Part shown: positions 58,691-64,000 of the stretch, in pieces | How the letters are laid out: the number at the start of each line of letters is the position of its first letter | How positions within the stretch are numbered: the stretch's first letter is position 1 | From: Terana coerulea | Taxonomy: Eukaryota; Basidiomycota; Agaricomycetes; Polyporales; Phanerochaetaceae | Direction: 5' to 3' | DNA: 64,000 nt | Assembly (NCBI GenBank): GCA_024811115.1 | Contig: JAKOGH010000691.1 | Coordinates: forward strand, 1-64,000 | Notes under the pieces: generated by a model | Seen by the model: the letters and a program-made list of their open reading frames with translations, nothing else | The model's database searches: none | What the model was told of the DNA's origin: nothing | Position numbers and translations under genes: made by a program

Positions 58691-60349
58691 GCTCTGTTTG
58701 GTGTGTATGACAAGTTGGGGGTTATGTCGTGAGCAGATCCACTGGTAAGCCTCCGCTGCCATAATATTCTCACCATCTCACAAGCAGAACGCTTTAGGCT
58801 ACACATTCACAATCCTTCGGCTCTGTCGGACAAAAATTGTATCATGAATGCCACCTTCAGCAGACGGATGACAGCGCCGCGCGAAGTCGCAGCTGCACCA
58901 ACGACCTACGCAACCTCCTGCGCGTGGAGAAAGTCTGCTCAAGCTACAAAGGATGTCCATCCTCGCGGCGAAAGACATGCCGAGCTGCTACACCATCTGT
59001 GCAAGTGGACAGCGTCATGCGGAATTACGCTAAGACGAAGAGAAAGCGTCTGTACACGTCGCAGAAGTCAGCCGTTACTTCCTTGGGCGGCCACTTCGAC
59101 GCAAGTTACCATTCTGCATGAGTGGACTTGACGCGATGGACCACGAACCGTCGATTTGCCTTCAGACGTCCCAGGAGATGCTTATCGGGTCCGGCCACTC
59201 GCTCATTCACAGCAAGTGCATCACACCCAAGACGATGACATTCCTACTTGCAGTACGCCCCCATTACATGTAGCTCATTCTGCGCCAGACTCTGTTCCTG
59301 CCACGCTTCTTCGAGCACCCCTCTATCGACCACAATATACCACATAAAGTGGGACCCAGAGCAGTGTTTTTGGCCTCCTACGGACTTCTTCCAACCGATC
59401 GATTGGCTGGCATGCCTCGCCTTCGACTCGTGCGACTCGCCGTGCCTGTGCGCAAACCTCTCTGCACGTCTTGCCGCATGGACTCAACGCGGAGGAAGCC
59501 TATGGACCGCGTCTTTGCTCGGCCGCTGACGAAGCGTCCTTCAGCGCGCTGTGCGTATTGCTGCCGCTCTGCGCCAGCTACTTTACTATACCACAGAGCG
59601 GCGCTGCTCTTTCTTCTACACAATTGGGTGTCTGTCCGACTCAACGGCAGCACCGCATGACGGCTTGCCTAGCCCTGGCACTTCGGCAGTCAGTTGTATT
59701 GTAGGGGTTACATCCCGCCAGCTCAGAAGTCAGGCTGCAATACCAGTTGCCGTTCGCTCTTATGTCGGGCGTCAGTTCCTGCATACTAGTTCACTACGTC
59801 ACCGTCGGCACCGGTATTGTTCACACTATTATGTACGGTGCTTTCTGCGCTGACCAGGCCTTAAGAGCGCTCGTCGCTGCTGCTCTTAGCCCTGGACTGC
59901 ATGTTGCCATTGTACGCTTAGTTCTTTTGCAATACCTATTTGATTCCTCGTGTATGTCTTACTATATTATCAATATATGTCCAAACTGTCAGTCTGGTAT
60001 TAGATCTTAGAACTGCTGGTACTGTCTGCTTGGTGGGAGTAGAAAATTTGAAGAGTGGAGCTGCCGTACAACCTGACCAGGTGAGGCAGAAGATTGCTTC
60101 CCATGGGTGTGGAGGAAATGAGCAGGTCAGGACAATGATTGATGCTGAGCACATTACGGGTGTTGACAGTGGAGGCGGAAGAATTGAATAAATATCCTGC
60201 CAATGCTAACTACAATACTGTAATCATATACATATTCAAGTGTAAGCTGCACACTGCTTTGTGTTACCAGGTCCAAGTTCGGTGATGGGATACAACTTCT
60301 TCATAAATAAATAATACACTCTAGAGCACAATTGCAAATTGGAAATGGG
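58691..60349. other. Gene-poor interval downstream of repeat R3
   Basis: Frames of 90-103 codons overlap on both strands without domains. The 3' third becomes AT-rich near the duplicated DUF6533 block. Confidence 0.35.
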
Positions 60350-62440
60350 GCTATATACAGCATAAACAATGTCAGCAATCCATCCAAAGTGCACAAGATA
60401 AAGTCTACTCACTTTATACATATGCAATCCACACCTACACACAAGTAAAACTTTTAACAATGGGTTCAAGCTCAATCTCCAGTGGCTGTTCTGGAGCTGC
60501 AGCTCTACTTGCATCCTCATCAAGCTCAAACTCATTAACCTGTTCATGTTCAAGTGGCTCGCCAATGTTGCCAATCAAATCTGACAGAACTCAGGTTGAG
60601 CATTGAAAATCTTGAGAAATGCTGCGCATTGGAGTTTGTTTGTGAGCATTTATTGTTATTGAGCTGGCGCAAGTTGATCATGAACCGGTTCATGAGTACA
60701 GGTGGCTATCTCCATAGTTGCAGTTTAGTACTAGGCAATTTGAATTGATACAAGCCTACCAAAAATTAACAAGTTGTGCAATAATGTTATCTTCCTGTTG
60801 TCATAGTATGCCCTTGTTAATAGCAGCAGAGAAATCTTCACATATATGGAAAAAACATACAGTTGTACTAGCTGCAATATAGGCAGTTACTACATGGGCA
60901 ATATTAAACACTAGCAAAACCCTAAATTATGCAGATTAATGTTGGCAGGCTTGGTTGTGCATAGTGCATAAGCATGTTCCATACAGAAAATACAAAGTTC
61001 CTGTAAAGACTATCAGCAATGCTTCTATAGTAATATAAAACTAGCCAGTTTTACCATCATAAAGAAGGCAAGATGTGACTGAAGTTGACATCTCAATAGA
61101 TCTTGCTGACTGCCAGTGCTTAAAAGTCTTGATCCATGTTAAAATGATAACCAAAACATCAGCAAGAATTTGTGAGCATCTTGTAAGTGCAGCAACTGCC
61201 ATGTGAAAAAATGTATAAGTATAGTTAAATTGCTGAAAAGTAACTTGCACATACGTCTAAAGCTACAAATTAGCATGTAAGCTAGCTGATTTCCAATGGT
61301 AACCTCACATTGCATATAAATGTTCTGAACGGCTGCTATTTGTTACACATATATTGATAGGTGGCCCAGCATATACATACTCATATTGAGAAAGGTTGAA
61401 CTAAGTTTACAATGGATTATTGAGGGGCCATTCATAAGAATAAACTTCTTACCATGTTTGTGCCAACTGGCACAAATCCAAGCAGAGTGATAGTAGCAAA
61501 GATAATTTTGGCATACTTAGAGGAGCTCCAAAGAGCAGTTACTCTAAGAGCAGAGAATACTGCATATAAAAGTGAGCATTTAGTTAGGTTAGCAATAGTT
61601 ACTTGAAGCACATACAAGCAACCTGAATAAATCCAATATATTCCAGTATTTGCTGAAGAATTGTCAAGGGCTTGCAACTGCAGAGGCTGTTTTAGTAGGC
61701 TTTTCTTCAAAGATACAAAGCTCAACACCTCTATAACATAACAGTAAGTATAGTTGCCATTTTTGCATGTAAACATTACATACTTTCTGTGATACTGTTG
61801 CAAGTATAATTACCTGGGTGAGAACCATTGCCCAGCGTATGCTAAGCAAAAGAAATGATGTTGCTGTAGCACGTCTTCTCCAAATAGTATCAACTTCTTC
61901 TTTGAATGTTATAAGATATTCATATAGTATCCATACTAGCACAATATGTGTTGGCATGAGCTATAAAGGAGTGCTAATAGCATGACATTCAGACACCTAC
62001 CAGCAATTGCAATGTCTGCAAAGTTGTCTATTTGACTAGCAGAAAGTTAGCATAAATGCAAACAAAAAGACCTCACAAGTCATATACACACAAAGCAGAG
62101 ACTCTTTTACATATGCTGTATCAGATTGCAACATGATGTGAGTGGCTTTGTTAGAGAAGGAGGTTCAAGGAGGATGCATACTACATTCAGGATTCAGGCT
62201 TATATATGTGTTGCTGAGCAACAAACTTCTGATGGCCTTGTTGACCAACACCCAAGTATGTCCATTGTTGTTTGGAGCACACAGCTGTGTTGTCAACATT
62301 GTCATAGAATCAATATTCCTATCTTAGTTTATACATAGCTACCATGCACATCAAGATGTGTTTGTTGTGAAAGATGAACAAGCTCATGCAAAAGGAAGAT
62401 ATGCATGCATGAAGAGGCACAGCACAAAGATTAAAGGCTT
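60350..62440. repeat. Segmental duplicate 2 (pairs with 34735-36830)
   Basis: Aligned against the first copy, most differences that I checked are transitions, and many are CpG in one copy against TpG or CpA here (for example GCGCACTGC against GTGTTGC, and TCGTCATAG against TTGTCATAG). This copy has also lost single bases in coding exons. Confidence 0.8.
60435..62134 (-). pseudogene. DUF6533 seven-helix membrane protein, copy G (decaying)
   Basis: Starts MLQSDTAYVKES at 62134 and preserves most exons: QIDNFADIAIA, VWILYEYLITFKEEVDTIW, IRWAMVLTQVIILA, CKPLTILQQILEYIGFIQVA, FSALRVTALWSSSKYAKI, VPVGTN, YAGPPINIC, ADVLVIILTWIKTFKHW, and MNRFMINLRQLN. The 2-nt exons are AG (61729-61730) and AC (61255-61256). 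Two single-base losses break it. One is at the end of the exon near 60770, where AATTTTTGG replaces the AATTCTATGG of copy E. The other is in the tail near 60592, where AACCTGAGTTCTG replaces AACTTCCGAGTTCC. Neither change simply shortens a run of the paralog's bases, so decay is more likely than base-calling error. The in-frame tail would end at 60435. Confidence 0.75.
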
Positions 62441-62779
62441 CCCACACTGCAAAAATGTTCCAACAACACACCCAAATTGGTAGCCTTCGAATACTCACAT
62501 CTTTGGCTACATTTTTCTCTCACAATATATTTGTAATATGTACTAGGTGACGTGTCAGCAAGGTCATGCTGTGTAGGTATGAATCAATGGGTGAATTGCT
62601 GAAGAATTGACTTTTTAGAAAGGGAAGTCCAGAGTTGAAATCAATTCTGATGTCAACTTCAGAATCGACCTGAGAATCAATGTTTTTGTCTAACTCTGAA
62701 TTCCTCTATTATTTGCAAGGAAGCATTCTATCAGATGCAACCAGTCAAGCTCCGAGCATGTGCGTACTCCATAACACAT
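62441..62779. other. Short AT-rich interval
   Basis: Contains GAATCGACCTGAGAATCAAT-like short direct repeats near 62660; otherwise featureless. Confidence 0.35.
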
Positions 62780-64000
62780 AACGAATCGTCGACCTATCCA
62801 AGGTCGAATGTCAGAGAGTGGAGGCGAGACTTTTGCGAGACTTTGTGAAAAACGCTTGCCACGTGCGATTCACGTGCGGCCAACGCCACCACGCTCGGAC
62901 GGAGGCGACACGTCGCGCTCAGGCTTCCGCCGCTTTGCTTCGCCTTCTCTGCATCCTTCTCTCCCCATTTGACGACTCTTAGCTTCATATCCTTGTGTGC
63001 TGCTTTTCAATATCTCTTGCTTGGGATAATCAAGTCGCGCCGCGCCACGTTCGACAGCCATGGCTTCCATCCTCGAAGCGGACGACTGAGCGTCCGCATG
63101 GCCAACCTGCCGCCGCACCGGCACTCTGCCAACGCAGCACGACGGCTTAGCCTTGAAGCGGTCTCCCAACTCCATACAATTTATCACCTTCGGTATCAAC
63201 TTTCTTTGCTGCGACATCGTCGCGCGGGAGCTCATTGAGTGGTGGAAGGACGGGCCCCTTGTCCTAACGCGTGGATGAAGAGATGTACGAGGTCTACTGG
63301 ATGATACAAGGGAGCTTTAGGGAGGTGCGTGCTCTTGGACATGTGAGCAACGGCACATACTGACTACGACGCAGGCGGCTTGGAGCCCGAAATCAAACAC
63401 TGGATAGTGTTCGTCCAGGATGTGATTTGAGCTGCCCAGGCACATTGCCTCCGCCAGATTGCGCTCAAAAGACTCCACTTATCAACCGACAACTGATACA
63501 AATGCACACCAGAAGCTGCTTGACCGAGACTAGTTCCAGTGACTGCCAATTTCCGGGCACATCAACTTCCAAAAGTTCCCATCGAAGCCTCATTCTCTCT
63601 GGCTTCAGTCCCAACAAAATCGTGATATACACGCTGCCCATGCAAGGCAGGCCCCAGTATGTGGACCGGCTGCGCTCAACCCCGTCGGCAAACCCCGTTG
63701 CTCCTCTTCGGACAACAGAGAGTAATTCAACCAATCCGACCGGCAAAGGCCCTGGTGAGTGTTGCAATGAGATGCAGGATCTTGACATCTAACAGCTTGT
63801 TCAAGTTTGCGATCGTTGAACCCGACTGCATCGCCTTCGCTCTATCCAGAAGTTCAACAGGCGAGAACCCCCGAAGTTGCTTCAGAGTTCCGAGCTGCTT
63901 CCCACTGCGGTCTCGCCGCAGCGTCCGCGTCACGGAGCTGAAGAGTGGTCGTTAGTAACGCTGTGTTTGCGTTGCGCTTTGTGTTGTTCTTCGCCCATCC
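62780..64000 (+). repeat. Dispersed gene-like repeat, copy R4 (cut by window end)
   Basis: Best-preserved 5' part of the family: CCACGTGCGATTCACGTGCG at 62859-62878, GCCAACGCCACCACGCTCGG, a pyrimidine-rich promoter-like stretch with TTCTCTGCATCC, then MANLPPHRHSANAARRLSLE from 63098. Later blocks are EMYEVYWMIQGSFRE near 63282, a GTGAGT intron start near 63750, and EPDCIAFALSRSSTGE near 63818 followed by FRVPSCFPLRSRR. Frames change between blocks, partly at intron-like sites. Function unknown; whether this copy is complete cannot be judged from the window. Confidence 0.6.

Noticed and set aside
1..64000. CRISPR arrays, operons or ribosome binding sites
   Set aside because: The window is eukaryotic; spliced genes throughout and no regular spacer array.

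Overview
The window is nuclear DNA of a filamentous basidiomycete, probably an Agaricomycete. The basis is many short (about 50-65 nt) GT-AG introns, families typical of that group (DUF6535, DUF6533, F-box/LRR-like proteins, a small cysteine-rich secreted protein) and hAT elements. Exons were joined by eye from splice sites, reading frame and similarity between paralogs; none is checked against transcripts. Species cannot be named.

Layout. 1.8-4.2 kb: a DUF6535 membrane protein (+). 6.7-8.4 and 9.9-11.6 kb: two DUF6533 seven-helix membrane proteins (+), the second with a frame break. 11.8-18.3 kb: a divergent metabolic pair made of a LamB/YcsF protein (-) and a biotin-dependent urea-carboxylase-like enzyme (+), separated by a 254 bp shared promoter. 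19.0-20.1 kb: a single-pass membrane protein. 20.9-21.7 kb: a long imperfect inverted repeat. 21.9-23.2 kb: an F-box protein (-). 24.9-25.2 kb: a small secreted cysteine-rich protein. 25.7-46.4 kb: four more DUF6533 genes (-), with dispersed-repeat copies and an F-box pseudogene between them. 47.6-49.1 kb: a short-chain dehydrogenase (-). 49.96-57.35 kb: a 7.4 kb decayed hAT transposon with TIRs and an 8 bp target duplication, carrying a nested hAT MITE, a GC-rich tandem repeat and a tRNA-like Pol III box pair. 57.4-64 kb: dispersed-repeat copies and a seventh, decayed DUF6533 copy (-) that duplicates the one at 34.7-36.8 kb.

Biology. The carboxylase and LamB/YcsF protein very probably act together on a lactam or related amide, like the divergent lam locus of Aspergillus nidulans; a GATA-type site in their promoter would fit nitrogen control. 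The most unusual signal is in the DUF6533 family. To keep the conserved protein in frame, six of seven paralogs need a 2-nucleotide exon between TM2 and TM3, and all seven need a second 2-nucleotide exon before TM5. Several genes (carboxylase, one + and one - DUF6533 gene, the dehydrogenase) are otherwise intact but broken by one base in a homopolymer, which suggests either assembly errors or very recent inactivation.
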